Shown here: positions 1 through 6,523 of the stretch, piece by piece
How the letters are laid out: each line of letters opens with the position of its first letter
Position numbering within the stretch: position 1 is the stretch's first letter
Assembly: GCA_030626685.1 (NCBI GenBank)
Contig: DAOUTL010000026.1
Coordinates: 1 to 12,377, forward strand
Length of the DNA stretch: 12,377 bases
Direction of reading: 5' to 3'
Source of the DNA: Candidatus Bathyarchaeota archaeon
GTDB taxonomy: Archaea > Thermoproteota > Bathyarchaeia > Bathyarchaeales > Bathycorpusculaceae
Program-made: the position numbers and the translations under genes
Notes under the pieces: generated by a model
Databases searched by the model: none
Told to the model about the DNA's origin: nothing
The model's input: only the letters and a program-made list of their open reading frames with translations

Positions 1-379
1 ACCTTACACTATCTTTGAACCTATCCGGCAGGTATTTCATCACCCAAGTGTAGCTCATCCCCGTTTTCTCCGCTATCCTGTAGGCGATCTTTCCAGCCTC
101 AACTCCTTCGTTTAGGTATATTTCTCCAAGCTTGCTCAGCATCTCAGTTTTCTCTTCAGCCAGCACGGGACGTCTACAGGCGTTGCTTACAAGCCTTGCT
201 ATTAGGCTTTGCTCTTCGGTTTCAACGTTTTCAAGTTTTATTTTTGGCCATTTCTCGTCTGCTTCTAGGCGGTGCATTCCGTCTATGACGTTTCCGTGTT
301 TGTCAAGAAGTATTGGGTAGAGCCTTCCAACACACTCAGAAGAAGCCTTCAAGCCTGAAATTACGTTTTTATTTTTCAT
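1..379 (-). CDS. ParB-like N-terminal domain protein (partial, C-terminus beyond edge)
   Basis: I translated the minus strand from the ATG at 377-379; about 126 residues are visible and the frame is open to the edge. It has the ParB/Spo0J-type pattern: a short strand-rich start, then 'VIDGMHRLEA' (residues about 31-40), matching the (D)GxHRxxA motif that binds CTP or nucleotide in ParB-like domains. A helical stretch follows (about 70-126) that resembles the ParB/KorB helix-turn-helix ('AYRIAEKTGMSYTWVMKYL'). It is therefore probably a DNA-binding protein. There is no ParA partner in view, so a chromosome or plasmid partition role is not shown; stand-alone ParB-like proteins also act as regulators or nucleases. 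Family assignment is fairly sure, function is not. Its promoter region abuts a probable insertion sequence. Confidence 0.75.
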   Translation of the reverse strand, partial: MKNKNVISGLKASSECVGRLYPILLDKHGNVIDGMHRLEADEKWPKIKLENVETEEQSLIARLVSNACRRPVLAEEKTEMLSKLGEIYLNEGVEAGKIAYRIAEKTGMSYTWVMKYLPDRFKDSVR

Positions 380-406
380 TATAATCGCCTAAGTTTGTTC
401 TATGCC

Positions 407-435
407 TATGTGAATTTTTAAGCTTTCTCCGGTTT
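407..435 (+). repeat. Candidate left terminal inverted repeat
   Basis: Begins TATGTGAAT and matches the reverse complement of 1502-1530 at 21 of 29 positions, with the outermost nine identical. AT-rich composition makes chance similarity possible. Confidence 0.35.
412..424 (-). promoter_or_regulatory. Candidate TATA box for the ParB-like gene
   Basis: Read on the minus strand this is AGCTTAAAAATTC-like, about 35-45 bases upstream of the ATG at 379, a plausible archaeal TATA distance with a short leader. It lies inside the candidate left inverted end of the insertion sequence, so the element may supply this promoter. Prediction by eye only. Confidence 0.35.
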
Positions 436-487
436 TGGCGTAAAATGTCCTTAAGGTTTATTTTGGTGAATAAGGTTAGTTTCTGGT

Positions 488-1411
488 ATGAAACGACAGA
501 AAAAAGGGTTTAATTGGGCTTTATACGAGAATCTTCGTCAGATAGAGCGTGAGGAGGCTTTCCGTCTGCTGAAGTGGGCTGTTGACTCGCTGCCGCCCCC
601 TTGGGATAGCGGCTGGAAGGGGATTGGACGTAAGCCATATGACGCTAGGGTCTTAACCATGGTCACAATCTGGCAGGAGATCGAGGGAAAGCCTGAAAGA
701 GCCTACACGGCGGACCTTGAAAGGGACAAGGAACGTCTGCGCATCCTAGGTTTTAAGCACGCACCCCACAGAACAGCTCTATACCGAACTAGAAAAAGGC
801 TTTCAGAAGAGTACATGAGAAGGCTGAACCGGAAGATCCTTGAAAGGCTTAAGCCAGCTAAGAAGGTGGGGGTTGATGCTACAGGCCTCCGCCAGTCAAG
901 GCGAGACTGCGCTTGGTCTTCAACCAGCAACAGTGGCAGACGGGAATACGTTAAGCTCCACGCACTGTTCAACCTTGAAACAAGAACCGTTGAGTCGTTT
1001 AAAGCAACGCCGGGGACAGAGCACGAGTGTAAGCATCTTGAAGGGCTCCTCACAAACCTAGACGATGTCGAATGCTTGGTGGCGGATGCCGGCTACTTAT
1101 CCCGAAAGAACTGCAGACTCATCGCCGAGAAAGGAGGCAAACCATACATAAAGCCGAAGAAGAACAGCCTAATGAAGGCTAAGGGATGCTGGCCCTGGAA
1201 GCGCATGGTAACCCTGTTCAAGGAGCATCCGCGCATCTTCAACCGCATCTACAGGCTGCATCCACGAGTTGAAGCCGCCTGGCACTCCCTAAAAAGCATG
1301 ATCGGAGACCTCCTAAGAAACAGAACAATCCAAACCATAAAAGCGGAGATCTGGTCAAAAATCACCTGCTACAACCTCATCTGGACAATCAGAGGAAGCC
1401 ACGGATTTTGA
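488..1411 (+). CDS. IS4/IS5-superfamily DDE transposase
   Basis: A 307-residue protein that should bind the element ends and catalyse cut-and-paste transposition. The RNase H-like catalytic triad can be placed: D130 in 'VGVDATG', D200 in 'VADAGYLS', and E262 in 'RVEAAWHSLK' with the usual K seven residues later (K269). The N-terminal 120 residues are basic and helical ('RPYDARVLTM'-like region about 49-58), as in IS5-type transposases with an N-terminal DNA-binding segment. Length and triad spacing are normal and the frame is unbroken, so the element may be active or recently so. The start is the first ATG; an AAGG lies about 12 bases upstream but no strong ribosome site is seen. The subgroup (IS5, ISNCY or other) cannot be settled by eye. 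Confidence 0.85.
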   Translation: MKRQKKGFNWALYENLRQIEREEAFRLLKWAVDSLPPPWDSGWKGIGRKPYDARVLTMVTIWQEIEGKPERAYTADLERDKERLRILGFKHAPHRTALYRTRKRLSEEYMRRLNRKILERLKPAKKVGVDATGLRQSRRDCAWSSTSNSGRREYVKLHALFNLETRTVESFKATPGTEHECKHLEGLLTNLDDVECLVADAGYLSRKNCRLIAEKGGKPYIKPKKNSLMKAKGCWPWKRMVTLFKEHPRIFNRIYRLHPRVEAAWHSLKSMIGDLLRNRTIQTIKAEIWSKITCYNLIWTIRGSHGF

Positions 1412-1501
1412 GCCAAACCCTTCTACACATAAAGTACTTAAGTGATGAAGAAAAAGTTAGGAAACTAACAAGGAAATATTTCAACATCTTTACTCAACAT
1501 C

Positions 1502-1530
1502 AAAGCACACAAAAATCAAATATTCACATA
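1502..1530 (-). repeat. Candidate right terminal inverted repeat
   Basis: The reverse complement begins TATGTGAAT like the left end at 407. It lies 11 bases beyond the stop codon of the DUF167 gene, so insertion here would have spared that gene. Confidence 0.35.
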
Positions 1531-1541
1531 TTCTAAAAAGG

Positions 1542-1817
1542 CTATTCACGCAGTAAGACATTTTCCACTTCGCTTTTTTCAGCATCTTTTATCAAAAGCC
1601 TCTTTTGTTTAGAAGTGAATCCGGAAACAAGCTCCATTTTCCTATGGAAAAGCCTTGAAAGCTCCTTAATGAGCTCTTTATTCACCTTCCCCTTAACGGG
1701 TTCTTCCCTACAGAAAACCACAATTTCGTCTCCTTCAACCATAATTTTAAACTCTTTCGACCTTGGCTTAACAGAAACCTCTAAAATCACGCCTTGCTTT
1801 GTTTCCTGAACTTTCAT
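1542..1817 (-). CDS. DUF167 / YggU family protein
   Basis: A 91-residue protein, the usual length for this family, a small alpha/beta fold of unknown biochemical function found in all domains. Family marks are the early strand with 'VSVKPRSKEFKI' (residues about 15-26), the second strand 'EIVVFCREEPVKGKVN' (about 31-46), and the helix 'KELIKELSRLF' (about 47-57) after the conserved small-residue/N turn. The start is the ATG at 1815-1817, preceded on the same strand by GTGAAAG and, about 35-42 bases up, by a TTTATAAA box at 1852-1859. Its stop is followed at once by a CTTTTTAG run that could help termination. It stands alone, with the transposon downstream and a divergent gene upstream. Confidence 0.88.
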   Translation of the reverse strand: MKVQETKQGVILEVSVKPRSKEFKIMVEGDEIVVFCREEPVKGKVNKELIKELSRLFHRKMELVSGFTSKQKRLLIKDAEKSEVENVLLRE

Positions 1818-1851
1818 AGACTTTCACGAGAAATAGTTTGTGTGGTGTTAT

Positions 1852-1859
1852 TTTATAAA
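1852..1859 (-). promoter_or_regulatory. TATA box for the DUF167 gene
   Basis: TTTATAAA on the minus strand, about 35-42 bases upstream of the ATG at 1817, fitting a transcript with a short leader. Confidence 0.5.
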
Positions 1860-1884
1860 TGAATCCTTAACCGTTGCTGATTTG

Positions 1885-1893
1885 CTTTTAAGC
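1885..1893 (+). promoter_or_regulatory. TATA box for the 78-residue hypothetical gene
   Basis: CTTTTAAGC, with a further AT-rich TTTAATA behind it, lies about 40-48 bases before the ATG at 1933. It resembles the CTTTTAAAC box at 2670-2678. Together with 1852-1859 it makes a divergent promoter region. Confidence 0.5.
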
Positions 1894-1932
1894 TTTAATA
1901 TGAAATTGCCTTATGCGTAAAAGGGGGACATT

Positions 1933-2169
1933 ATGTCAGTCTTCGTTCACGTGTTTGAAAACTTTGGCGATTTGGGCAGTGCCATGCGTTCAGGACAGGA
2001 CGCTGACAAACTTAATGCTATGTTGGAGACCCTTCAGCAAAAAGGTGCAAGAATAATTGATGTTAAAGTATCCACGTGTGCGGTTCCATCCACAAAAATG
2101 GCAACAACAATCCCCGGAACATGCAGAATCTACCTTATAATATACGAAGCCCAGACACGACTCTTATGA
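1933..2169 (+). CDS. Small hypothetical protein, 78 residues
   Basis: I do not recognise this protein. It reads as a compact soluble alpha/beta protein: an N-terminal strand ('SVFVHVFENF', residues 2-11), a helix with 'DKLNAMLETLQQKGA' (about 24-38), a strand 'RIIDVKVST' (39-47), a loop with 'TTIPGTCR', and a last strand 'IYLIIYEA' (about 66-73). There is no signal peptide or membrane segment. A strong ribosome site (GGGGG at 1923-1927) sits six bases before the ATG, and a TATA-like box lies at 1885-1893, so it looks truly expressed. It may be co-transcribed with the zinc-ribbon genes downstream. Two cysteines (about 48 and 64) are the only possible metal or redox residues. No function is proposed. 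Confidence 0.75.
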   Translation: MSVFVHVFENFGDLGSAMRSGQDADKLNAMLETLQQKGARIIDVKVSTCAVPSTKMATTIPGTCRIYLIIYEAQTRLL

Positions 2170-2190
2170 AAGTTAAAGGATGCCCTGTGA

Positions 2191-2369
2191 CGCGTTGAAA
2201 AAAGTAAAGCTGCACCTGAAAACGACGAAAGGGAAGAGAAGCACAATTGTTCTGTTCACGGTCAAGAAATCAGTAAGGAAGAGTATGAGGCTTACAACGG
2301 GATGTGTTGGAGTGCTAGGACAACCAGTTAACTGAGGAATCAGAAATAATGTTTGAGGATTTGATGTAG
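2191..2369 (+). pseudogene. Decayed zinc-ribbon paralogue of the 2372 gene
   Basis: The frame starting at 2191 has no usable start codon. It contains 'CSVHGQEISKEEYEAYNGMC' (2248-2307), which lines up with 'CMRCGRKITKGEYETYSGLC' of the intact gene just downstream. After C at 2305-2307 the frame goes wrong ('WSARTTS' then stop at 2329). Moving one frame at about 2307 restores 'LEC' (the second CxxC cysteine, 2313-2315), then a TAG at 2316, then an acidic tail 'DNQLTEESEIMFEDLM' ending at 2367-2369. The intact protein also has an acidic tail. So this looks like a tandem duplicate with no start, one frameshift and one nonsense codon. Third-position differences are many, so the duplication is not recent. 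It could also be a sequencing artefact in part, but three separate lesions make that unlikely. Confidence 0.6.
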
Positions 2370-2371
2370 AA

Positions 2372-2518
2372 ATGGGAGAAGAACAAAGGGTTTATGAGTG
2401 CATGAGGTGTGGCAGAAAAATTACGAAGGGAGAGTATGAAACCTACAGTGGCTTATGCGAAGAATGCCACGAAATAGAGATAGACGAACTCGATTTTGAA
2501 GACAACCACGGTTCTTGA
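2372..2518 (+). CDS. Small zinc-ribbon protein, 48 residues
   Basis: Translation from the ATG at 2372 gives a 48-residue protein beginning MGEEQRVYECMRCGRK and ending in a very acidic tail. Two cysteine knuckles, C10-x2-C13 and C29-x2-C32 followed by H33, are typical of a rubredoxin-like or zinc-ribbon fold that binds one zinc ion. Between them is 'GEYETYSG'. The tail (about residues 34-45, EIEIDELDFED-like) is strongly negative and could contact a basic protein or mimic nucleic acid. No specific family is recognised. The ribosome site is weak (GAGG about 13 bases upstream), and the gene follows the 1933 gene and its own decayed copy on the same strand, so it may be in one transcript. The pattern CxxC...CxxC and the existence of a decayed paralogue make a real gene likely. 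Confidence 0.7.
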   Translation: MGEEQRVYECMRCGRKITKGEYETYSGLCEECHEIEIDELDFEDNHGS

Positions 2519-2668
2519 ATTGTGGACCGGAGTTAGACCGAAACTTTCTTTAAATCCTTCGCTTCAAGATGGATGTAAAAAAGAAACAAAGTATAGCGCG
2601 CGTGGTTCCCAGCAATCGTTTATGGAATGGGTGGTTAGAAATGCCAAAAATCGATTTGGAACTAAAGG
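2519..2668. other. Intergenic stretch with nothing recognised
   Basis: No gene, RNA or clear repeat is seen between the zinc-ribbon stop and the importer promoter. Base composition is ordinary. Confidence 0.5.
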
Positions 2669-2678
2669 CTTTTAAACA
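2669..2678 (+). promoter_or_regulatory. TATA box of the nucleoside importer operon
   Basis: GCTTTTAAAC with a purine-rich ACTAAAG just upstream (BRE-like), about 35-43 bases before the start of the substrate-binding protein. This is the best TATA-like match in the window and fits a transcript starting near 2700 with a short leader carrying the GAGGTGA ribosome site at 2704-2710. Confidence 0.6.
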
Positions 2679-2711
2679 TTAAGATGAACATTAACATATA
2701 ACTGAGGTGAA

Positions 2712-3863
2712 ATGATGGCTAAAATGTCTGCTACAATTGTCGCAGGGATCGTTATAGCTTTAGTGATTGGAGCAGCAATCGGCTGGGTCATATATCCGGT
2801 TGTAAATCCTCCTCCTTCTCCTGGACCAGAATGGGTGAGCAAAGCGAGTTATGATGCGCTAAAATCTGACTATGACAAGACTAAGGCCGATCTAACCAAG
2901 GCATTAGCAGAAATTGAGAAGTTAACGAAGCCCAAAAAAGTTGGTCTTATACTGGCAACCGGTGGCTTGGGTGACAAATCCTTTAATGACATTTCATTTG
3001 CTGGTGTGAAGAGGGCTGAAGAGGAGCTGGGAATAGAATTCGATTATGTTGAGCCGAAGGCGATAGCTGAGTACGAGGGCTTCCAGAGGGACTTCGCGAA
3101 AACTGGCGAGTACGTGATCATCATTTGCATCGGTTTTGATCAAGCAGAGGCCCTTGATAAAATTGCAGGTGAATACCCTGACCAGAATTTCGCCCTTGTA
3201 GATATGGTCGTAGATAAGCCGAACGTGGCGTCTCTCCTTTTTAAGACTAACGAAGGTTCCTTCCTAATTGGCGTGATAGCTGGAATGGTGACTACTACTG
3301 GAAAAGTTGGTTTCGTCGGAGGCATGGACATACCGTTGATTAGGGACTTCTTCGTGGGATATGAGGCAGGCGCTAAATGGGTGAATCCTGATGTAACGGT
3401 ACTCGATCCTGTCTTCGTTGGTGCTTGGGCCGATCCAACGAAGGGGAAGGAGTTGGCAGTTGGATTAGCTGAGCTTGGAGGTGACGCTATATTCGTTGCG
3501 GCAGGCAAGAGTGGATTGGGCAGCTTAGGGGCAGTGCATGAAAAAGGAATTATAGGCTTTGGCGTAGATGCATGCCAATGCTATCTGTACCCAGAGATAA
3601 TGGCTAGCATGCCCAAGAGAGTCGATGTTGCAGTGTACGATATGATAGTGGCCGCTTTGCTGGGCACGTTCAAAGGCCAAATCTATAATAACGGTGTGAA
3701 GGAACAATGGACAGGATGCTGCAGGCTGCCCGAGGAAGAAGGATTTTGGGAGGAAATGTTCAACTTCGAACATGATCCACTGCCCGCCGACGTAATCAAT
3801 AAAGTCGAAGAGGCGAGGGATAAAATCGCAGCCGGGCTAATCATAGTTCCCAGCGCATTTTAA
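2712..3863 (+). CDS. BMP/PnrA-family ABC substrate-binding protein
   Basis: A 383-residue extracytoplasmic binding protein that should capture nucleosides or purine derivatives for the ABC importer encoded next. Residues 8-30 form an uncleaved or signal-like membrane anchor, followed by a proline-rich linker (33-39) and a short coiled coil (about 46-72). The BMP domain starts at about 75 with 'KVGLILATGG' and the family motif DKSFND (88-93). Other family marks are 'FLIGVIAGM' (184-192), 'DAIFVAAGKSG' (258-268) and 'GFGVDACQ' (282-289), where D286 matches the ribose-binding Asp of the family. There is no lipobox cysteine. ATG codons lie at 2712 and 2715; the GAGGTGA at 2704-2710 is better spaced for 2715. 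Four cysteines (C288, C290, C336, C337) are unusual for the family. First gene of a four-gene operon. Confidence 0.92.
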   Translation: MMAKMSATIVAGIVIALVIGAAIGWVIYPVVNPPPSPGPEWVSKASYDALKSDYDKTKADLTKALAEIEKLTKPKKVGLILATGGLGDKSFNDISFAGVKRAEEELGIEFDYVEPKAIAEYEGFQRDFAKTGEYVIIICIGFDQAEALDKIAGEYPDQNFALVDMVVDKPNVASLLFKTNEGSFLIGVIAGMVTTTGKVGFVGGMDIPLIRDFFVGYEAGAKWVNPDVTVLDPVFVGAWADPTKGKELAVGLAELGGDAIFVAAGKSGLGSLGAVHEKGIIGFGVDACQCYLYPEIMASMPKRVDVAVYDMIVAALLGTFKGQIYNNGVKEQWTGCCRLPEEEGFWEEMFNFEHDPLPADVINKVEEARDKIAAGLIIVPSAF

Positions 3864-3876
3864 GCAAAAAGTTAAA

Positions 3877-3898
3877 TCCTCTCCCCCCTCCTTTTTTT
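3877..3898 (+). terminator. Pyrimidine/T tract between binding protein and ATPase genes
   Basis: 22 consecutive pyrimidines ending in seven Ts, 13 bases after the stop of the binding-protein gene and only eight bases before the ATPase ATG. Archaeal termination uses U-rich tracts without needing a hairpin, so partial termination here would give more binding protein than membrane complex. No hairpin is seen. This is inference from composition and position. Confidence 0.4.
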
Positions 3899-3906
3899 GA
3901 ATACAT

Positions 3907-5424
3907 ATGACTACAGCCATCGAAATGAATGGCATCACCAAAACCTTCCCTAGTGTGGTAGCCAACGATAAAATAGACTTCGTTGTAGAAAAGGGAGAAA
4001 TTCACGGCTTGCTCGGCGAGAATGGAGCAGGAAAAACAGTGTTGATGAACATTCTTTACGGGCTGGATCGGCCGGATGAGGGACAAATTTTCGTGAATGG
4101 GAAAGAGGTGGAAATGGATAGTCCAGCTACCGCGATAAAACTGGGTATAGGAATGGTTCATCAACACTTCATGCTCGTTCCAAGCCTCACAGTCGCGGAG
4201 AACATAATCTTAGGAAAAGAACTAACGAAGAACAAAGTATTATTGGACATGAACAGAATGTTAAACGATGTCAAAGATTTTTGTGAGCGCTATAAATTAG
4301 AAGTAGACTTGAAGGCCCCAGTATATACCCTCCCCGTTGGCGTACAGCAAAGGGTTGAAATCCTCAAGGCTTTGTATAGGGGAGCTGACATCCTCATTCT
4401 AGATGAGCCGACATCAGTGCTTACCCCTCAAGAGGTGGAAGAGCTTTTCAAAGCAGTTCGGGCTTTAAAAGAGCAAGGGAAGACCGTCATCTTCATATCG
4501 CATAAGCTGAAGGAGGTCTTGGCAATTTGCGATAGAATAACAGTTTTAAGGAGGGGCAAGGTGGTCGGGGCAGTCAAAGCAGATGAGACCATCCTAGGTG
4601 AACTCGCCGAAACGATGGTAGGCAGAAAAGTCGTTTTTACATTCAAAAAGAAAAGAATAAAGACACGCGAAGTTGTTTTGAAGACTGAAAATTTGAAAGC
4701 CATCGACGATAGGGGTCTGCCTGCGTTGAAGGGGGTTGACTTTGAGGTTTGTGCATTTGAAATCTTAGGGATAGCCGGTGTCGAAGGGAATGGGCAAACC
4801 GAATTGGTTGAGGTTCTCACAGGACTAAGAAAAGCCACCGAAGGAAAGATACTTGTAGACAACAATGACATAACAAAGGCGTCCCCCGGCGAAAGGATAA
4901 GACTTGGAATCTCCCACGTGCCGGAAGATAGGCACAAAAGAGGCTTAATACCGGACTTTTCAGTGATGGAGAACTTGATCCTTGGAAGCCATAATAAGCC
5001 CCCGTTCACAGTAGGGCGAGTCAGGCTTAACTTTGAAAAAATCTCAAATTACGCGAAAAGGCTGATCAAGGATTTCTCCATAAAGACACCGAACAAAGAC
5101 ACTCCTGTGCGCCATTTATCTGGCGGAACCCAGCAAAGAGTAGTTGTAGCGAGAGAGTTCAGCAGGAAACCGAAGTTGATAATAGCCTCTCAACCCACTC
5201 GAGGGTTAGATGTTGGCGCAACCGAATACGTCCGCAAGAAACTTGTGGAGATGCGTGATCAAGGATGCGCGGTTTTGCTGATTTCCGCAGATCTTGATGA
5301 AATATGGGCGCTGAGCGACAGAATAGCTGTGATATATGAAGGAGAGATTGTTGCGATAAAAGACCCTGAGAAAACAAGCGAGCGGGAACTCGGACTCTTG
5401 ATGGCTGGTGGTAAAAGTGGCTGA
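3907..5424 (+). CDS. ABC importer double ATPase (BMP/nucleoside type)
   Basis: A 505-residue protein with two fused nucleotide-binding domains that power uptake through the two permeases downstream. NBD1: Walker A GENGAGKT (37-44), Q-loop 'VHQHFML' (84-90), signature 'LPVGVQQRVE' (142-151), Walker B 'ILILDEP' (162-168), H-loop 'FISHK' (196-200). NBD2 (from about 256): degenerate Walker A 'GVEGNGQTE' without the lysine, signature 'LSGGTQQRVVVARE' (404-417), Walker B 'LIIASQPTRGLDVGA' without the catalytic glutamate, and alanine in place of the H-loop histidine. This asymmetry is normal for the YufO/NupO-like family, so only one site should hydrolyse ATP fully. There is no Shine-Dalgarno sequence; a pyrimidine tract sits directly upstream. 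The end overlaps the next gene by 17 bases. Confidence 0.93.
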   Translation: MTTAIEMNGITKTFPSVVANDKIDFVVEKGEIHGLLGENGAGKTVLMNILYGLDRPDEGQIFVNGKEVEMDSPATAIKLGIGMVHQHFMLVPSLTVAENIILGKELTKNKVLLDMNRMLNDVKDFCERYKLEVDLKAPVYTLPVGVQQRVEILKALYRGADILILDEPTSVLTPQEVEELFKAVRALKEQGKTVIFISHKLKEVLAICDRITVLRRGKVVGAVKADETILGELAETMVGRKVVFTFKKKRIKTREVVLKTENLKAIDDRGLPALKGVDFEVCAFEILGIAGVEGNGQTELVEVLTGLRKATEGKILVDNNDITKASPGERIRLGISHVPEDRHKRGLIPDFSVMENLILGSHNKPPFTVGRVRLNFEKISNYAKRLIKDFSIKTPNKDTPVRHLSGGTQQRVVVAREFSRKPKLIIASQPTRGLDVGATEYVRKKLVEMRDQGCAVLLISADLDEIWALSDRIAVIYEGEIVAIKDPEKTSERELGLLMAGGKSG

Positions 5425-6523
5425 GAAAACACGAGAACAGTATCTAGAGACTAAAGAATTGCTGCGTAGATTTTTTTCCAGGCTGGAGTTGGAGTTGCGA
5501 AGGATACTACCCCAAATAATCGCGATCCTCGCAGCATTTTTGGCGGGGGCAATAGTGCTCCTACTAACCGGCTACTCCCCCATAGAGGCTTATGGTGCAC
5601 TGATGAGGGGAGCGTTTGGTGACGCTTTTGGCGTTGGACAAACCTTCACGCAGGCAACACCAATAATTTTTACGGCGCTGGCATTTTTGTTTGCTTTCAA
5701 GTCTGGTCTTTTCAATATAGGAGCTGAAGGTCAACTCTTAGTCGGAGGATTTGCTGCCGCGCTCGTTGGAATATCTTTTGATGGGTTGCCATCTTTCGTT
5801 CATGTACCCATGGCGTTACTAGCAGGGGCTTTAGCTGGTGGGCTGTGGGGGTTTATTCCAGCGATCTTAAAGGCGAAGCTTGGTGCGCATGAGGTAATCA
5901 CAACCATGATGTTAAGCTATGTCGCATTTTATGTGACCGGATACTTGGTGAATTACCCATACAAGGCACCAGGATGGGTGTCGCAAACCCCTCCGATTGC
6001 ACCGTCTGCTGAGCTCCCACGGATTCTACAACCCACGCAACTTTCTGCATCAATCTTAATAGCGGTTATCTTGGTTGGACTCACCCATTACACGCTTCAG
6101 AAAACCACGTTTGGTTATGAGGTGAGGGCTATAGGATTAAACCCCGCAGCGGCTGAAAGCGGCGGTATAAGTATAACGAGAGGAATGATTCTGGCATTGG
6201 TCATCAGCGGGGCCATGGCGGGGTTAGGAGGAGCAGGTGAAGTGATGGGTGTTCACAGACGCTTCATAGAGGGTTTTTCTCCAGGCTACGGTTGGGATGG
6301 ATTGGCGGTGGCCTTAGTGGGCGGACTGAACCCGGTAGGCGTGCTACTCGCAGCGGTGTTGTTTGGGGCCCTAAGGAGCGGCGGCATGGTGATGACGAGA
6401 GTCACTGGTGTGCCCCTCGACATTGTATCTATTCTTCAAGCGTTAGTTATTCTATTCGTAGCAGCGCCCATGCTGATTAGGTATCTTCTAAAGAGAGGTG
6501 GGTTCAAATGGTTGAGCTCTTAG
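5408..6523 (+). CDS. ABC importer permease 1 (BPD_transp_2)
   Basis: A 371-residue membrane subunit of the nucleoside-type importer, of the larger (YufP-like) kind. After a charged cytoplasmic start of about 33 residues there are roughly eight to ten hydrophobic segments. Family marks are 'FNIGAEGQLLVGG' (about 98-110) and the coupling-helix region 'AIGLNPAAAESGGI' (about 240-253), followed by 'SGAMAGLGGAGEV', which contacts the ATPase. The start is a GTG at 5408, overlapping the ATPase gene by 17 bases; a second GTG at 5417 is possible. The overlap suggests translational coupling and near-equal production. It pairs with the next gene as a heterodimeric pore. Confidence 0.92.
   Translation: MVKVAEKTREQYLETKELLRRFFSRLELELRRILPQIIAILAAFLAGAIVLLLTGYSPIEAYGALMRGAFGDAFGVGQTFTQATPIIFTALAFLFAFKSGLFNIGAEGQLLVGGFAAALVGISFDGLPSFVHVPMALLAGALAGGLWGFIPAILKAKLGAHEVITTMMLSYVAFYVTGYLVNYPYKAPGWVSQTPPIAPSAELPRILQPTQLSASILIAVILVGLTHYTLQKTTFGYEVRAIGLNPAAAESGGISITRGMILALVISGAMAGLGGAGEVMGVHRRFIEGFSPGYGWDGLAVALVGGLNPVGVLLAAVLFGALRSGGMVMTRVTGVPLDIVSILQALVILFVAAPMLIRYLLKRGGFKWLSS

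Larger units (their letters stand above)
407..1530. mobile_element. Probable insertion sequence (single DDE transposase)
   Basis: A single transposase gene fills the gap between the ParB-like gene start (379) and the DUF167 stop (1542). Candidate imperfect terminal inverted repeats are 407-435 and 1502-1530: the outer nine bases (TATGTGAAT) are identical and 21 of 29 match in an ungapped comparison. That would give a 1124-base element, a usual size for IS5-like elements. No clean target duplication is visible next to these ends. The presence of a transposon gene is solid; the exact boundaries are tentative. Confidence 0.5.

Noticed and set aside
475..1469. Alternative insertion-sequence ends: 9-base inverted repeat GTTAGTTTC (475-483) / GAAACTAAC (1461-1469) with a 3-base AAG on both sides
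   Set aside because: Match does not extend past nine bases and would leave only 12 bases before the transposase ATG; the 407/1530 pair is longer. Kept only as a second option.
398..1535. TTCTA at 398-402 and 1531-1535 as a target-site duplication
   Set aside because: The left copy is four bases away from the candidate left end while the right copy abuts the right end, so they do not bracket the same element.
4428..5009. 193-residue minus-strand open frame inside the ATPase gene
   Set aside because: Shadow of a clearly real coding gene on the other strand; Ser/Thr/Pro-rich, no motif.
4674..5424. Loss of Walker A lysine, Walker B glutamate and H-loop histidine in the second ATPase domain as a sign of decay
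   Set aside because: This degeneracy (GNGQ, QPTRGLDVGA) is usual for the second domain of BMP-type importer ATPases.
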